A stretch of DNA of 64,000 bases from Gammaproteobacteria bacterium (GCA_903970465.1 CAJCIO010000055.1:1-64000), one strand, 5' to 3'; shown: positions 9,698 to 19,721, counted from the stretch's first letter. Notes: generated by a model from the sequence alone, not told the origin. Numbers and translations: made by a program.

Positions 9698-10609
9698 ATG
9701 AGCCTTCCACCGTTGACTGCCTTCCGTTTTTTCAACAGTGCAGCGCAGGCCACAAGCTTCGCTCAGGCGGCGCAGCAACTGAACGTCACCCAGGCGGCGG
9801 TCAGTCGGCAGATACGTCTGTTGGAAGAGGCTCTTGGTTTGGAATTGTTCGATCACCGCAACCGCGCGGTTTTTCTAAACGCTGCCGGCAAGAGGCTGTA
9901 CAACGTCACGGCGCCCATGTTCGAGCAGTTGGAAAGCACGGTGTATCGCCTGCAACGGGCGGCACGTGAGGACGTGCTGGTGGTGTCCTGCGAGCCGACC
10001 ATCGCCATGAAATGGCTGATCCCGCGGTTGCCTGATTTCAAGCGCAGGTATCCGGCGATACAAGTGCAGTTGCTGACTGCGGGTGGCCCCATCGATTTCA
10101 CCAGGTCGGGTGTCGATCTGGCGATTCGCCGTAATGATTTTCACTGGGGGGAGTCGCTTTATTCAGCGCCTGTCTGCGAGGAGTGGGTAGGGCCTGTATG
10201 TGCACCGCAGGGCCAGGCCACCCTTCCAGGTTTCGAGGGGGCCTGTTTACTCGTTACTCAATCCAGACCTTCGGCTTGGCAGCATTGGTTCGACAGCCAG
10301 AACATAGCCGGACCGCAAACAACATCACTGGAGTACGAGCATTTCTACCTGTGCATCCAGGCTGCCGTAGCCGGTCAGGGCTTCACACTGGCGTCCCGCC
10401 TGATGGTCGAGGGGGAGTTGAGCAGTGGGCAATTGATCGCCCCATTCGGCTTCGTGCGCGATGGTTCTCATTACATGTTGTTGTCGCCTGTGGCGCTTGC
10501 GGAGAGCACCAACGGCATGATCTTTCACCGGTGGCTGGTCGAGCAGGCGAGCGCCCGTTCAACTGCCGCGCTCGATGCCCCGACCTCGGTAACCGCGCAG
10601 CACTCTTGA
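9698..10609 (+). CDS. LysR-type regulator (GcvA-like) of the dioxygenase-exporter pair
   Basis: 303 residues from the ATG at 9698 (MSLPPLTAFRFF). The upstream in-frame start at 9638 would add an unlikely extension. Residues 1-60 are the LysR winged helix-turn-helix (NVTQAAVSRQIRLLEEALG), followed by a periplasmic-binding-like effector domain. The LPPLxAFRxF start is typical of the GcvA-like subgroup. It is divergent from the dioxygenase gene with 117 bp between the starts, the usual layout for a LysR protein controlling its neighbour. The regulator's ligand is unknown. Confidence 0.88.
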   Translation: MSLPPLTAFRFFNSAAQATSFAQAAQQLNVTQAAVSRQIRLLEEALGLELFDHRNRAVFLNAAGKRLYNVTAPMFEQLESTVYRLQRAAREDVLVVSCEPTIAMKWLIPRLPDFKRRYPAIQVQLLTAGGPIDFTRSGVDLAIRRNDFHWGESLYSAPVCEEWVGPVCAPQGQATLPGFEGACLLVTQSRPSAWQHWFDSQNIAGPQTTSLEYEHFYLCIQAAVAGQGFTLASRLMVEGELSSGQLIAPFGFVRDGSHYMLLSPVALAESTNGMIFHRWLVEQASARSTAALDAPTSVTAQHS

Positions 10610-10687
10610 GATGAAACCCTCCCTGGCAGCGTGTTCTCTGAACCCCACCCGCGTACACTGGTCGGATGACTTCACAAGGAGAACAAC

Positions 10688-11311
10688 ATGCTCAAGGTCT
10701 GGGGACGCGCCAATTCCAGTAACGTTCGCAAAGTGCTGTGGTGCGCAGAAGAGTTGGGGTTGGCCTACGAGCGGATCGATGCCGGGGGCGCCTTCGGAGT
10801 GGTCAATGAGCCAAGTTACCGAGCCATGAACCCCAATGGCCGCGTGCCGGTGATTGAAGACGATGGTTTTGTGCTTTGGGAATCGAATGCCATTGTGCGT
10901 TATCTGGTAAATCGCGATGGCCGGGGCAGTGCATTGCTGCCGATCGATGTGCGTCAACGTGCCAGCGCCGATCGCTGGATGGACTGGATGACCTCTTCCC
11001 TTGCCGGGCCCTTTCGGGATGTGTTCTGGGGTGTATTGCGCACTCAGCCGGCCGAGCAGGACTGGACGGCGATCAATGGCGCGCGGGATGTTTGCACGCA
11101 GTTGCTGACCATGGCCGATCAAGCGCTGGCGACGCAGCCATATCTGTCTGGCAGCGAGTTCGGCATGGGTGACATCCCGCTGGGCAGTTTTGCCTATGCC
11201 TGGTTCGAAATGCCCATCGAGCGCACGTCCATGCCCCATCTGGAGGCTTGGTACGAGCGGCTGAAGGCCCGGCCGGCTTATCGTTTGGCGGTGATGACCG
11301 CGTTGACCTGA
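10688..11311 (+). CDS. Glutathione S-transferase family protein
   Basis: 207 residues. The N-terminal thioredoxin-like half carries SSNVRKV at the usual activation site and the NPNGRVPVI and WESNAIVRYL motifs that bind glutathione. The C-terminal half is the all-helical GST domain. A good AAGGAG precedes the ATG. In P. aeruginosa (from memory) a GST gene also sits between this ABC exporter and fadE, so the block is conserved apart from the dioxygenase cassette. Substrate unknown. Confidence 0.9.
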   Translation: MLKVWGRANSSNVRKVLWCAEELGLAYERIDAGGAFGVVNEPSYRAMNPNGRVPVIEDDGFVLWESNAIVRYLVNRDGRGSALLPIDVRQRASADRWMDWMTSSLAGPFRDVFWGVLRTQPAEQDWTAINGARDVCTQLLTMADQALATQPYLSGSEFGMGDIPLGSFAYAWFEMPIERTSMPHLEAWYERLKARPAYRLAVMTALT

Positions 11312-11496
11312 TAGCTACTATTAACAGGCGTCACTGTACTTGTGGCGCCGCCCGCGTCAGCATTGTCTTATTCAGCAACGTCTACCGGGCGCAACGCGTC
11401 GCTCGGTCTACACAAGAAACCTTCTTCACGGCGGTTGTATCGCTAGCGCGCAGCCCCTTGTCATTCTTCTGTATCAATAGGGTGCAAAGACTTTCT

Positions 11497-12429
11497 ATGA
11501 GTTCTGCTCTGTCCATCCGGCAGCTTACCAAGACCTACGGCAACGGTTTTCAGGCCCTCAACGGCATTGACCTCGATGTAGCCGAAGGCGACTTTTTCGC
11601 ATTGCTTGGCCCGAACGGCGCCGGCAAATCGACCACCATCGGCATCCTCTCGACGCTGGTCAACAAGACCAGCGGAAGCGTCAGCATCTTTGGCCATGAT
11701 CTGGATAAACAGCCGGCGGCACTCAAGCGCTCGATCGGCGTGGTGCCGCAGGAGTTCAACTTCAACCAGTTCGAGAAGACCTTCGATATCGTCGTGACCC
11801 AAGCCGGTTATTACGGTATCCCCGCGAAGATCGCCAAGGAGCGCGCGGAGCAATACCTCAACCAGTTGGGGCTGTGGGACAAGCGCGATGTGCCGTCGCG
11901 GTCGTTGTCGGGGGGCATGAAACGCCGTTTGATGATCGCTCGGGCACTGATTCATGAGCCGCGGTTGTTGATTCTCGACGAGCCCACGGCAGGCGTCGAT
12001 ATAGAACTGCGTCGCTCGATGTGGACTTTTCTGACTGAGCTCAACCAGAAAGGCATCACCATCATCCTGACCACGCACTACCTTGAAGAGGCCGAGCAGC
12101 TGTGCCGCAACATCGGCATCATCGACCACGGCACCATCGTCGAGAACACCAGCATGCGCAATCTGCTGGGCAAGTTGCATGTCGAGACCTTTTTGCTCGA
12201 TCTGCGCCAGGACATTACGGTTGCCCCTCCACTGCAGGGTTATCCGTGCAAGTTGCTGGACCCGCGCACACTGGAAGTCCAGGTCGACAAAAGCATCGGC
12301 ATTACCGCGCTGTTCGCCCAGTTGGCATTGCAGAACATAGAAGTCTCGAGTTTGCGAAACAAAACCAATCGCCTGGAAGAGTTGTTTGTCTCCCTGGTAG
12401 AAAAGAATCTGGCGAAGGTAGCGATATGA
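11497..12429 (+). CDS. ABC exporter ATP-binding subunit (YadG-like)
   Basis: 310 residues from the ATG at 11497; the longer open frame from 11248 overlaps the GST gene. The Walker A motif GPNGAGKST is at 38-46, the LSGG signature near 137-141, and Walker B is LLILDEPTAGVD. It pairs with the ABC-2 permease whose ATG overlaps its stop (ATGA at 12426-12429). YadGH-type transporters are widespread ABC-2 exporters without a firmly known cargo. Confidence 0.92.
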   Translation: MSSALSIRQLTKTYGNGFQALNGIDLDVAEGDFFALLGPNGAGKSTTIGILSTLVNKTSGSVSIFGHDLDKQPAALKRSIGVVPQEFNFNQFEKTFDIVVTQAGYYGIPAKIAKERAEQYLNQLGLWDKRDVPSRSLSGGMKRRLMIARALIHEPRLLILDEPTAGVDIELRRSMWTFLTELNQKGITIILTTHYLEEAEQLCRNIGIIDHGTIVENTSMRNLLGKLHVETFLLDLRQDITVAPPLQGYPCKLLDPRTLEVQVDKSIGITALFAQLALQNIEVSSLRNKTNRLEELFVSLVEKNLAKVAI

Positions 12430-13205
12430 GTTCGGAATTTTCGGCCAACATGGTCGCGCTCAATACCATTGTTTACCGTGAGGTCCGGCGTTTCATGCGG
12501 ATCTGGCCGCAGACGCTGCTGCCCCCGGCGATCACCATGGTGCTGTATTTCGTCATCTTCGGTAATCTGATCGGTCGTCAGATCGGCGACATGAATGGCT
12601 TCACCTACATGGAGTACATCGTGCCGGGCCTGATCATGATGTCGGTGATCACCAACTCGTATGGCAACGTGGTCTCGAGCTTTTTCGGCAGCAAGTTCCA
12701 GCGATCTATCGAGGAATTGATGGTGTCGCCGGTATCGCCACACACTATCTTGATTGGCTACGCGTTGGGTGGGATGTTGCGCGGTCTGATAGTGGGCATC
12801 ATCGTTACCCTGTTGTCGCTGTTTTTCACCCACCTGCAAGTGCATCATCTGGGGGTGACACTGGTCGTGGTCATAATGACGGCGACGATTTTCTCGTTGC
12901 TGGGTTTCGTCAACGCCGTCTACGCGCGCAACTTTGATGATATTTCCATCATCCCGACCTTCGTGTTGACGCCACTGACCTATCTGGGCGGGGTGTTCTA
13001 TTCGATCACCTTGCTGCCTCCGATCTGGCAGACCATCTCCCTGGCCAACCCGGTGTTGCACATGGTCAATGCGTTTCGCTATGGCATTCTCGGTGTCTCG
13101 GATATCAAGATCAGCAGTGCGTTGACTTTTATGCTGGTTGCGATGGTGGTGCTGTATTTTGGTTGCGTGCGCCTGTTGGTCAGCGGGCGCGGCATGCGTA
13201 CCTGA
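12426..13205 (+). CDS. ABC-2 type exporter permease (YadH-like)
   Basis: 259 residues with about six membrane segments and the ABC-2 membrane domain. The C-terminal region carries the SLANPVLHMVNAFRYG motif of the YadH/NodJ type. It is translationally coupled to the ATPase gene by a 4-base ATGA overlap. A strong hairpin terminator follows 7 bases after the stop. The longer upstream frame (from 12102) is an out-of-frame run through the ATPase gene and is not coding. Confidence 0.92.
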   Translation: MSSEFSANMVALNTIVYREVRRFMRIWPQTLLPPAITMVLYFVIFGNLIGRQIGDMNGFTYMEYIVPGLIMMSVITNSYGNVVSSFFGSKFQRSIEELMVSPVSPHTILIGYALGGMLRGLIVGIIVTLLSLFFTHLQVHHLGVTLVVVIMTATIFSLLGFVNAVYARNFDDISIIPTFVLTPLTYLGGVFYSITLLPPIWQTISLANPVLHMVNAFRYGILGVSDIKISSALTFMLVAMVVLYFGCVRLLVSGRGMRT

Positions 13206-13212
13206 TTTCCGT

Positions 13213-13237
13213 GCCCCCTCCATCGCGAGGGGGCTTT
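13213..13237 (+). terminator. Rho-independent terminator after the YadGH-like pair
   Basis: Perfect 8-bp stem GCCCCCTC/GAGGGGGC (13213-13220 and 13227-13234) with a 6-base loop, followed by TTT. It ends the ABC exporter transcript just before the convergent DUF2062 gene. Confidence 0.75.
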
Positions 13238-13243
13238 GCACTG

Positions 13244-13756
13244 CTAGTCTCGCCTCTGACGTCGCCGCCACTGCCTCCCCACCCACCACCGCCAATACCC
13301 TAGCGTCAAACCATATCCCAGCGCGCCCATTATCAGCGCGGTCAGTACCGAGCCCAGCAGGAACGGCTGCCACATGCTGCTTAATTGGCTGCTGATCCAT
13401 TCCAGGGTCAGGCTGTCCGGCAGGTGCTGTGGCGGTGTATCGAGTAGCCACGCCCCCAGTTTATAGGTGCAGTAGAACACTGGCGGCATGGTCAGCGGGT
13501 TGGTGATCCATACCAGTCCGGCGGCGATCGGCAGGTGGGCGCGCAGCATGATCGCCATGCTTGCGGACAATAGCATTTGCATGGGGATGGGGATGAACGC
13601 TGCAAACAATCCGACGGCCATGGCCCTGGATACCGAGCGTCGGTTGAGCTGCCATAGGTTCTGGTCGTGCAGCAGATGCCCGAGAAAGCGCAGCGATCGA
13701 TGCTCGCGGATGCGCGCGGGATCAGGCATGTAACGTTTCAGCAACTGGCGGGGCAT
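13244..13756 (-). CDS. DUF2062 domain membrane protein
   Basis: 170 residues from the ATG at 13756 (MPRQLLKRYMPDP). The frame stays open to 13834, but the MPRxLxKRYMPDP start matches what I recall of Pseudomonas homologues. Two hydrophobic hairpins flank the motif TNPLTMPPVFYCTYKLG, typical of DUF2062. It is divergent from comEC (155 bp between starts). The biochemical role is not established. Confidence 0.8.
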   Translation of the reverse strand: MPRQLLKRYMPDPARIREHRSLRFLGHLLHDQNLWQLNRRSVSRAMAVGLFAAFIPIPMQMLLSASMAIMLRAHLPIAAGLVWITNPLTMPPVFYCTYKLGAWLLDTPPQHLPDSLTLEWISSQLSSMWQPFLLGSVLTALIMGALGYGLTLGYWRWWVGRQWRRRQRRD

Positions 13757-13910
13757 GGCAGCAGCCTGAGGAGAGTGACAAGAGGCGCAGTATGCCCAAG
13801 ATCGGCGCGCAGGTCGGTTCAGACTTTGTGACAAATCTTGAAGCGCGAACGGCGGGCTATTGGCTTAGGCTGCCCGTTGTTTTCAACCCGGCTACTCGAG
13901 GTTCAAGTTT

Positions 13911-16139
13911 ATGCGCCCAAGGATGGTCGCACTGGCGGCGGGATTGCTGGCGATTCGCTGGCTGCCGGCCCTGCCGTCGATCTGGATGATCATGGCTGTG
14001 GCGCTAGTAGGCATTGCGTTCGTCTACCGCCGCGGACATTGGCTGGGTTTTGCCTTCCTGGGCTTTGCCTGGGCCTGCACCTCGGCGCAGTGGGCGCTGG
14101 ATGATCGATTGTCGCCAGCCCTCGATGGCCGCACGCTTTGGGTCGAGGGCAGGGTGACCGGATTGCCCAGTAGCCAGAACGGCACGGTGCGTTTCCAACT
14201 GGAGCAGTTGCAATCGCGGCGTGATGTACTGCCTGCCCGACTGCAAGTCAGTTGGTACAACGGCCCGCCGGTGATGAGTGGCGAGCATTGGCGGCTGGCG
14301 ATCAAGCTCAAGCGCCCGCGCGGGTTGATCAATCCGGGGGGCAACGACTTCGAGGCCTGGTTGTTGGCGCGGCGCATCGGCGCGCTGGGCAGCGTCAAGG
14401 ATGGCGAGCGTCTGGCGCCGGCCACTGGCGCCTGGCGCGATGCGGTACGTCAGCGTCTGCTGGCAGTAGACGCACAAGGGCGTGAGGGCAGCCTCGCAGC
14501 CTTGGTGCTGGGAGATGATTCGGCCGTGCCGCGTAGCGATTGGCAGATCCTGCAGGACACTGGCACCGTGCACTTGATGGTGATTTCCGGCCAGCACGTG
14601 GGCTTGCTGGCTGGGCTGGTATATGGGCTGATCAGCTTGCTGGCGCGGCTCGGGCTATGGCCGCAACGATTGCCGTGGCTGCCGTGCGCCTGTCTGCTGG
14701 CCTTCGCGGCGGCGTTGAGCTACGGCCTGCTGGCCGGTTTTCAGGTCCCGGTGCGGCGGGCGTGCATCATGATCGGCATGGTGCTGTTGTGGCGCTGGCG
14801 TTTTCGGCATCTGGGGCTGGGTTTGCCGTTGTTGGTGGCGGTCAATGGCGTGCTGCTGGTCGAGCCATTGGCCAGTCTGCAGTCCGGCTTCTGGCTGTCG
14901 TTCACGGCAGTCACCATATTGATGCTGGTGTTTTCCGGGCGGCTGGGTGGCTGGCCCTGGTGGCAGACCTGGACGCGCGCGCAGTGGATGATCGCCATTG
15001 GTTTGTTGCCGGCGCTATTGATCCTTGGACTACCGGTCAGCCTCAGCGGGCCGCTGGTCAACTTGCTGGCTGTGCCGTGGCTCAGCCTGCTGGTGTTGCC
15101 GTTGGCCTTGCTGGGCACCCTGCTATTGCCGCTTCCTGCACTGGCTCAACCGGTGTTATGGCTGGCGGGTGGTCTGCTCGAGGGGCTGTTCCAGTGGCTG
15201 GCCTGGATGGCGCAGTGGCTGCCGGCCTGGCAGCCGCCGCTTCTCTCGGGTTGGCATTGGGCGCTGGTGTGCCTCGGTGCGCTGATGGTGTTGTTGCCCA
15301 GCGGTGTGCCGCTACGGCCCGTGGGCGTGCCGTTGTTGCTGCTGGCGCTGTGGCCACCGCCGGAGCGGATCGCCCACGGTCGCGCGCAGGTCTGGCAACT
15401 TGACGTTGGCCAGGGCCTCGCTGTGCTGGTGCGCACTCGCGGGCACACCTTGCTGTACGACACCGGGCCGCGGCTGGGAGAGATGGACGCTGGCGAACGG
15501 GTGGTCCTGCCGACCTTGCGCAAGCTGGGCGTCGAGCGCCTCGACAAGATGCTCATCAGCCACGCTCATCTTGACCATTCCGGTGGCGCCGCCAGCCTGC
15601 GCCGAAGCTTGCCAGTGGGCGCTGTGATCGCCGGCGAAGCAAACAAGATGCCAGGCGCCCAGGCCTGCACTTCCGGCCGTCAATGGCAGTGGGATGGGGT
15701 CAACTTCAGTCTGTGGCGCTGGCCGGAGGCGCGGGAGAGCAACCCGTCTTCCTGCGTGCTCCTGATAGAAGCCAACGGCGAGCGGCTATTGCTCAGCGGT
15801 GATATCGATGCTGCAGCCGAACGCGAGTTGCTCCGCTCGCTCCCGCAATTGCAGGCGCACTGGCTGCAGGCACCCCATCACGGCAGCCGCACTTCATCGT
15901 CCATGGCATTCCTGCAGGCTTTGCAGTTGCGTGGTGTGCTCATCCCTCGCGGCTACGGCAATTCCTTCGGGCATCCTCATCGCGAAGTGCTGGCGCGTTA
16001 CGCCGCACTGGGTCTCGAAGTCCATGACACTGCCCTGCACGGTGCCATTCACCTGCCGTTGGGGAGCTTCGAGGGTGCCCGAGGCTGGCGCGAGAATCGG
16101 CGATTCTGGCGCTCGCCCAGTGGTTCGATCGATGAGTGA
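13911..16139 (+). CDS. comEC: DNA internalization protein ComEC/Rec2
   Basis: 742 residues. It has an N-terminal DUF4131 region, a multi-span competence domain (about residues 200-480), and a C-terminal metallo-beta-lactamase domain with HAHLDH at 551-556 and DTGPRLGEMD upstream. ComEC forms the inner-membrane channel for single-stranded DNA during transformation, and the MBL domain may degrade the other strand. The gene looks intact. Downstream exbB begins 82 bp later. Confidence 0.92.
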   Translation: MRPRMVALAAGLLAIRWLPALPSIWMIMAVALVGIAFVYRRGHWLGFAFLGFAWACTSAQWALDDRLSPALDGRTLWVEGRVTGLPSSQNGTVRFQLEQLQSRRDVLPARLQVSWYNGPPVMSGEHWRLAIKLKRPRGLINPGGNDFEAWLLARRIGALGSVKDGERLAPATGAWRDAVRQRLLAVDAQGREGSLAALVLGDDSAVPRSDWQILQDTGTVHLMVISGQHVGLLAGLVYGLISLLARLGLWPQRLPWLPCACLLAFAAALSYGLLAGFQVPVRRACIMIGMVLLWRWRFRHLGLGLPLLVAVNGVLLVEPLASLQSGFWLSFTAVTILMLVFSGRLGGWPWWQTWTRAQWMIAIGLLPALLILGLPVSLSGPLVNLLAVPWLSLLVLPLALLGTLLLPLPALAQPVLWLAGGLLEGLFQWLAWMAQWLPAWQPPLLSGWHWALVCLGALMVLLPSGVPLRPVGVPLLLLALWPPPERIAHGRAQVWQLDVGQGLAVLVRTRGHTLLYDTGPRLGEMDAGERVVLPTLRKLGVERLDKMLISHAHLDHSGGAASLRRSLPVGAVIAGEANKMPGAQACTSGRQWQWDGVNFSLWRWPEARESNPSSCVLLIEANGERLLLSGDIDAAAERELLRSLPQLQAHWLQAPHHGSRTSSSMAFLQALQLRGVLIPRGYGNSFGHPHREVLARYAALGLEVHDTALHGAIHLPLGSFEGARGWRENRRFWRSPSGSIDE

Positions 16140-16220
16140 AGCAGGGATGGCCATGTGCCGGTCTTCGACCCCACACCCCCCTATGGTAGAGTGGCGGACT
16201 TTTTCGAGGGGGTGGTTACT

Positions 16221-16844
16221 GTGTGGGAATTGGTCAAGTCCGGTGGCTGGATGATGCTGCCGATCATTTTGAGCTCGATCGTCGCCCTGGCTATCACCGC
16301 TGAACGCCTCTGGACGTTGCGCGCCAGCCGCGTGGCTCCGGCCCATCTGGTCGGCCAGGTATGGCGCTGGATGAAAGACAAGCAACTGAACAAGGACAAG
16401 CTCAAGGAGCTGCGCGAGGATTCGCCCCTGGGTGAAATCCTCGCTGCCGGCCTGGCCAACTCTCGTCATGGTCGCGAGATCATGAAGGAAAGCATCGAAG
16501 AAGCCGCCTCGCGCGTCATTCACGAGCTCGAGCGTTACATCAGCACCCTCGGGACCATCGCTGCCATGGCGCCATTGCTGGGCCTGCTGGGTACGGTGCT
16601 GGGCATGATCGACATCTTCAGTTCGTTCATGGGCACCAACATGGCGACCAACCCTGCGGTCATGGCTGGCGGGATTTCCAAGGCTTTGGTGACCACCGCC
16701 TCTGGTTTGATCGTGGCCATTCCGGCGCTGTTCTTCCACCGCCTGCTGCAACGGCGTATCGACGATCTGGTGATCGGTATGGAGCAGGAAGCGATCAAGC
16801 TGGTCGAGGTAGTGCAGGGCGAGCGCAACGAGGATGACGCGTGA
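16221..16844 (+). CDS. exbB: MotA/TolQ/ExbB family proton-channel subunit
   Basis: 207 residues from the GTG at 16221, behind a GAGGGGG site; the open frame extends to 16155 but without a better start. Three membrane segments are visible, with the GTIAAMAPLLGLLGTVLGMI and AGGISKALVTTASGLIVAIP motifs. With ExbD it couples the proton gradient to an outer-membrane or periplasmic partner. No TonB or TolA is adjacent. From memory, an ExbBD pair precedes lpxK in many gammaproteobacteria. It overlaps exbD by 4 bases. Confidence 0.88.
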   Translation: MWELVKSGGWMMLPIILSSIVALAITAERLWTLRASRVAPAHLVGQVWRWMKDKQLNKDKLKELREDSPLGEILAAGLANSRHGREIMKESIEEAASRVIHELERYISTLGTIAAMAPLLGLLGTVLGMIDIFSSFMGTNMATNPAVMAGGISKALVTTASGLIVAIPALFFHRLLQRRIDDLVIGMEQEAIKLVEVVQGERNEDDA

Positions 16845-17266
16845 AGTTCCGCCGCCGCTCCCGCGAGAACATCGAGCTCAACCTGATCTCACTGATCGAC
16901 GTGGTGTTCGTGCTGCTGCTGTTTTTTGTGGTGACCACGACCTTTACGCGCGAGACCCAGTTGCGGGTCGATCTGCCTGAAGCCGTCACCGGCGCACCGG
17001 CGGACAACGCCAGCAAGCGTCTCGATATCGCAATCAGTGCCGACGGTATCTATTCGGTGAACAACCAACTGCTGCCCAAGAGCGACCTGGCCACGCTGAT
17101 GAATGCGTTGCAAAAAGAGTCCGATGGCGACACCACGCTGCCGCTGTCCATCAGTGCCGATGGCAAGACCCCTCATCAGGCCGTCATCACCGCCATGGAT
17201 GCAGCGGGCAAGCTGGGTTTCAGCCACCTGAGCATGACCACCGTCGAGGCGCAGAGCGCGCCCTGA
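16841..17266 (+). CDS. exbD: Biopolymer transport protein ExbD/TolR family
   Basis: 141 residues from a GTG that overlaps the exbB stop. One N-terminal membrane anchor ([22 protein letters not shown]) carries the conserved Asp of the proton path. The rest is a periplasmic ExbD/TolR domain. It overlaps the lpxK start codon by one base (TGATGG), so exbB-exbD-lpxK are coupled. Confidence 0.9.
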   Translation: MKFRRRSRENIELNLISLIDVVFVLLLFFVVTTTFTRETQLRVDLPEAVTGAPADNASKRLDIAISADGIYSVNNQLLPKSDLATLMNALQKESDGDTTLPLSISADGKTPHQAVITAMDAAGKLGFSHLSMTTVEAQSAP

Positions 17267-18276
17267 TGGCCTTCTCTGATCGTTTGTTGCGCGCCTGGTA
17301 CGAGGGCCATCCCGGCCTGGCGCTGCTGCGGCCGCTGGAGTGTCTGTACCGGCGTATCACCGGTCGCAAGCGCGATCGTTTTCTCAGCGGCCAGAGCCTA
17401 TCCTACAAGGCGTCGGCCCCGGTGCTGGTGGTGGGCAACATCACCGTCGGCGGCACCGGCAAGACCCCACTGATCCTGTGGATGATCGAGCACTGCCGCC
17501 AGCGCGGCCTTCGCGTCGGCGTGGTGAGCCGCGGTTATGGCGCCAAGCCGCCACAGTTACCCTGGCGGGTGCGTGCCGATCACAGTGCGGAGCAGAGCGG
17601 CGATGAACCGCTGTTGATCGTGCAACGCAGTGGGGTGCCGCTGATGATCGACCCGGATCGTAGCGCCGCGGTACGTGCCTTGCTGGATGCCGAGCCTCTG
17701 GACCTGATCCTCAGCGACGACGGCCTGCAACATTACCGCCTGGCCCGCGACCTGGAACTGGTGCTGATCGATAACGCCCGCGGCCTCGGTAACGGTCGCT
17801 GCCTGCCGGCCGGCCCGTTGCGCGAACCCCGCGAGCGCCTGAACAGCGTCGATGCCGTGCTCTATAACGGCGCGGCAGCCGATCGTGATGGCGGCTATGC
17901 CTTCACCTTGCAGCCCACGGGGTTGGTCCATGTCGCCAGCGGCGAACGCCAGCCCCTTGGCCATTTTGCGCCGGGTCAGGCGCTGCACGCAGTGGCAGGC
18001 ATCGGCAATCCGCAACGTTTCTTCAATACCCTGGAAGCGCTACACTGGCGCCCATTGGCACACGCCTTCGCCGACCACGCGGTGTTCAGCGAGCAGGCCC
18101 TGACGTTCGAGCCCGCGCTGCCACTGGTAATGACGGAAAAAGACGCGGTCAAGTGCCGTGCCTTCGCCGGCCAGGACTGGTGGTATCTGGCGGTGGACGC
18201 AGTGCCGTCGCCGGCCTTCGTCGCCTGGTTCGACTCGCAACTGTCGCGCCTCTGTGCTCCCCTTACATCGCCCTGA
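17266..18276 (+). CDS. lpxK: Tetraacyldisaccharide 4'-kinase LpxK
   Basis: 336 residues. It phosphorylates the lipid A disaccharide at the inner membrane. The P-loop region [11 protein letters not shown] is at 57-67, followed by VSRGYG and the [13 protein letters not shown] motif of LpxK. Its start overlaps the exbD stop. The kinase and kdsB downstream place this operon in LPS synthesis. Confidence 0.94.
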   Translation: MAFSDRLLRAWYEGHPGLALLRPLECLYRRITGRKRDRFLSGQSLSYKASAPVLVVGNITVGGTGKTPLILWMIEHCRQRGLRVGVVSRGYGAKPPQLPWRVRADHSAEQSGDEPLLIVQRSGVPLMIDPDRSAAVRALLDAEPLDLILSDDGLQHYRLARDLELVLIDNARGLGNGRCLPAGPLREPRERLNSVDAVLYNGAAADRDGGYAFTLQPTGLVHVASGERQPLGHFAPGQALHAVAGIGNPQRFFNTLEALHWRPLAHAFADHAVFSEQALTFEPALPLVMTEKDAVKCRAFAGQDWWYLAVDAVPSPAFVAWFDSQLSRLCAPLTSP

Positions 18277-18310
18277 TTCCGGGCTGCGGCCCACCTGCAA
18301 GGATCTCCCA

Positions 18311-18496
18311 ATGGACACCAAACTTCTCGATATCCTGGCGTGCCCCATCACCAAGGGCCCGCTGAAACTGAGCGCCGACAAGACCGAGTTGATCAGCAAA
18401 GGCGCCGGCCTCGCGTACCCGATTCGCGACGGCATCGCCGTGATGCTGGAGACCGAAGCCCGTACCCTGACTGATGACGAGCGCCTGGACAAATGA
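18311..18496 (+). CDS. Trm112/YcaR family small protein
   Basis: 61 residues ([12 protein letters not shown]...). This small zinc-ribbon-like family sits between lpxK and kdsB in many gammaproteobacteria. The first Cys motif reads CPITKG, so the second Cys of the usual CPxC is replaced by Thr; zinc binding is therefore doubtful. It overlaps the kdsB ATG by 4 bases. Confidence 0.9.
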   Translation: MDTKLLDILACPITKGPLKLSADKTELISKGAGLAYPIRDGIAVMLETEARTLTDDERLDK

Positions 18497-19257
18497 CGAC
18501 TGCCTTCACCGTCGTCATTCCGGCCCGTTTCGCCTCCAGTCGTTTGCCTGGCAAGCCGTTGCAGAACATCGCCGGCAAGCCCATGGTCCAGTGGGTCTGG
18601 GAGCAGGCGCGCAAGAGCAGCGCCGAACGTGTGGTCATCGCCACCGATGACGCGCGGATCTTCGAGGCTTGCCAGGCTTTCGGCGCCGAAGTGTTGATGA
18701 CCCGTATCGATCACAACTCCGGCACCGATCGGCTGGCTGAAGTGGCCCTGGCTCTGGGCCTGGCGGCTGATGCCATCGTGGTCAATGTGCAGGGTGACGA
18801 GCCGTTGATTCCGCCCGCAGTGATCGATCAGGTCGCGCTCAATCTGGCGGCGCATCCGGAAGCCGGAATTGCCACGCTGGCCGAGCCCATCGAGCATATC
18901 GACAGCCTGTTCAACCCCAACGTGGTCAAGGTCGCGGCCGACATGAATGGCCTGGCATTGACCTTCAGTCGCGCCCCGTTGCCCTGGGCTCGCGATGCTC
19001 TGGCGCGCAGCCGCGACGAACTGCCGGCCGACGTGCCATACCGCCGCCACATTGGTATTTACGCCTATCGCGCCGGGTTCCTGCAGGATTTCGTGACCTG
19101 GGGCCCTTGCTGGCTGGAAAACACCGAGAACCTTGAGCAGTTGCGCGCGCTCTGGCATGGCATCCGCATTCACGTGGCCGATGCCCTTGAAGCGCCGCCT
19201 ACCGGCGTCGATACCCCTGAAGACCTGGAGCGCGTGCGGCGCTTGCTGGAGGCGTGA
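18493..19257 (+). CDS. kdsB: 3-deoxy-manno-octulosonate cytidylyltransferase KdsB
   Basis: 254 residues. It activates Kdo with CTP for LPS inner-core synthesis. The N-terminal nucleotide-binding loop [16 protein letters not shown] and the NVQGDEPLI motif are clear. The start overlaps the upstream gene (ATGA) and the stop overlaps the next start, so translation is coupled throughout. Confidence 0.95.
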   Translation: MTTAFTVVIPARFASSRLPGKPLQNIAGKPMVQWVWEQARKSSAERVVIATDDARIFEACQAFGAEVLMTRIDHNSGTDRLAEVALALGLAADAIVVNVQGDEPLIPPAVIDQVALNLAAHPEAGIATLAEPIEHIDSLFNPNVVKVAADMNGLALTFSRAPLPWARDALARSRDELPADVPYRRHIGIYAYRAGFLQDFVTWGPCWLENTENLEQLRALWHGIRIHVADALEAPPTGVDTPEDLERVRRLLEA

Positions 19258-19721
19258 TGCGGGTTCTGTTCGTGTGCCTGGGCAACATCTGCCGTTCACC
19301 TACGGCCGAAGGGGTGCTGCGCCATCAGTTGCAGGCGGCGGGGCTCGACCGTCGTGTGGCGGTCGCGTCCGCCGGTACGGGTGACTGGCATGTCGGCAAG
19401 CCCCCGGATCGCCGAGCTCAGCAGGCGGCTGCCGCGCGTGGCTACGATCTGTCGGCTCTGCGGGGTCAGCAGGTGTGCGTCGAAGACTTTCATGAGTACG
19501 ATCTGATTCTGGCCATGGACGAGAGCAATTTGAGCAATCTCAAACGTCTGCAACCTGCCGGAGCCAAGGCCGACGTCGACCTGTTTTTGCGTCGCTATCA
19601 GGCGCCGGTCGAGGAAGTCCCCGATCCTTATTACGGCGGCGATGACGGTTTCAGCGAAGTGCTGGATCTGATCGAACATGGCTGCCGCGGGCTGGTCAGC
19701 GAACTGCAGGGCCGGTCATGA
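19257..19721 (+). CDS. Low-molecular-weight protein tyrosine phosphatase
   Basis: 154 residues from the ATG at 19257 (a GTG three bases earlier is also possible). The signature C7-X5-R13-S is intact (CLGNICRS), and the general-acid loop DPYYGG has D123. In Pseudomonas the gene sits between kdsB and murB. Bacterial homologues often act on tyrosine kinases of polysaccharide export, but no such kinase is visible here, so the target is unknown. It overlaps murB by 4 bases. Confidence 0.92.
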   Translation: MRVLFVCLGNICRSPTAEGVLRHQLQAAGLDRRVAVASAGTGDWHVGKPPDRRAQQAAAARGYDLSALRGQQVCVEDFHEYDLILAMDESNLSNLKRLQPAGAKADVDLFLRRYQAPVEEVPDPYYGGDDGFSEVLDLIEHGCRGLVSELQGRS

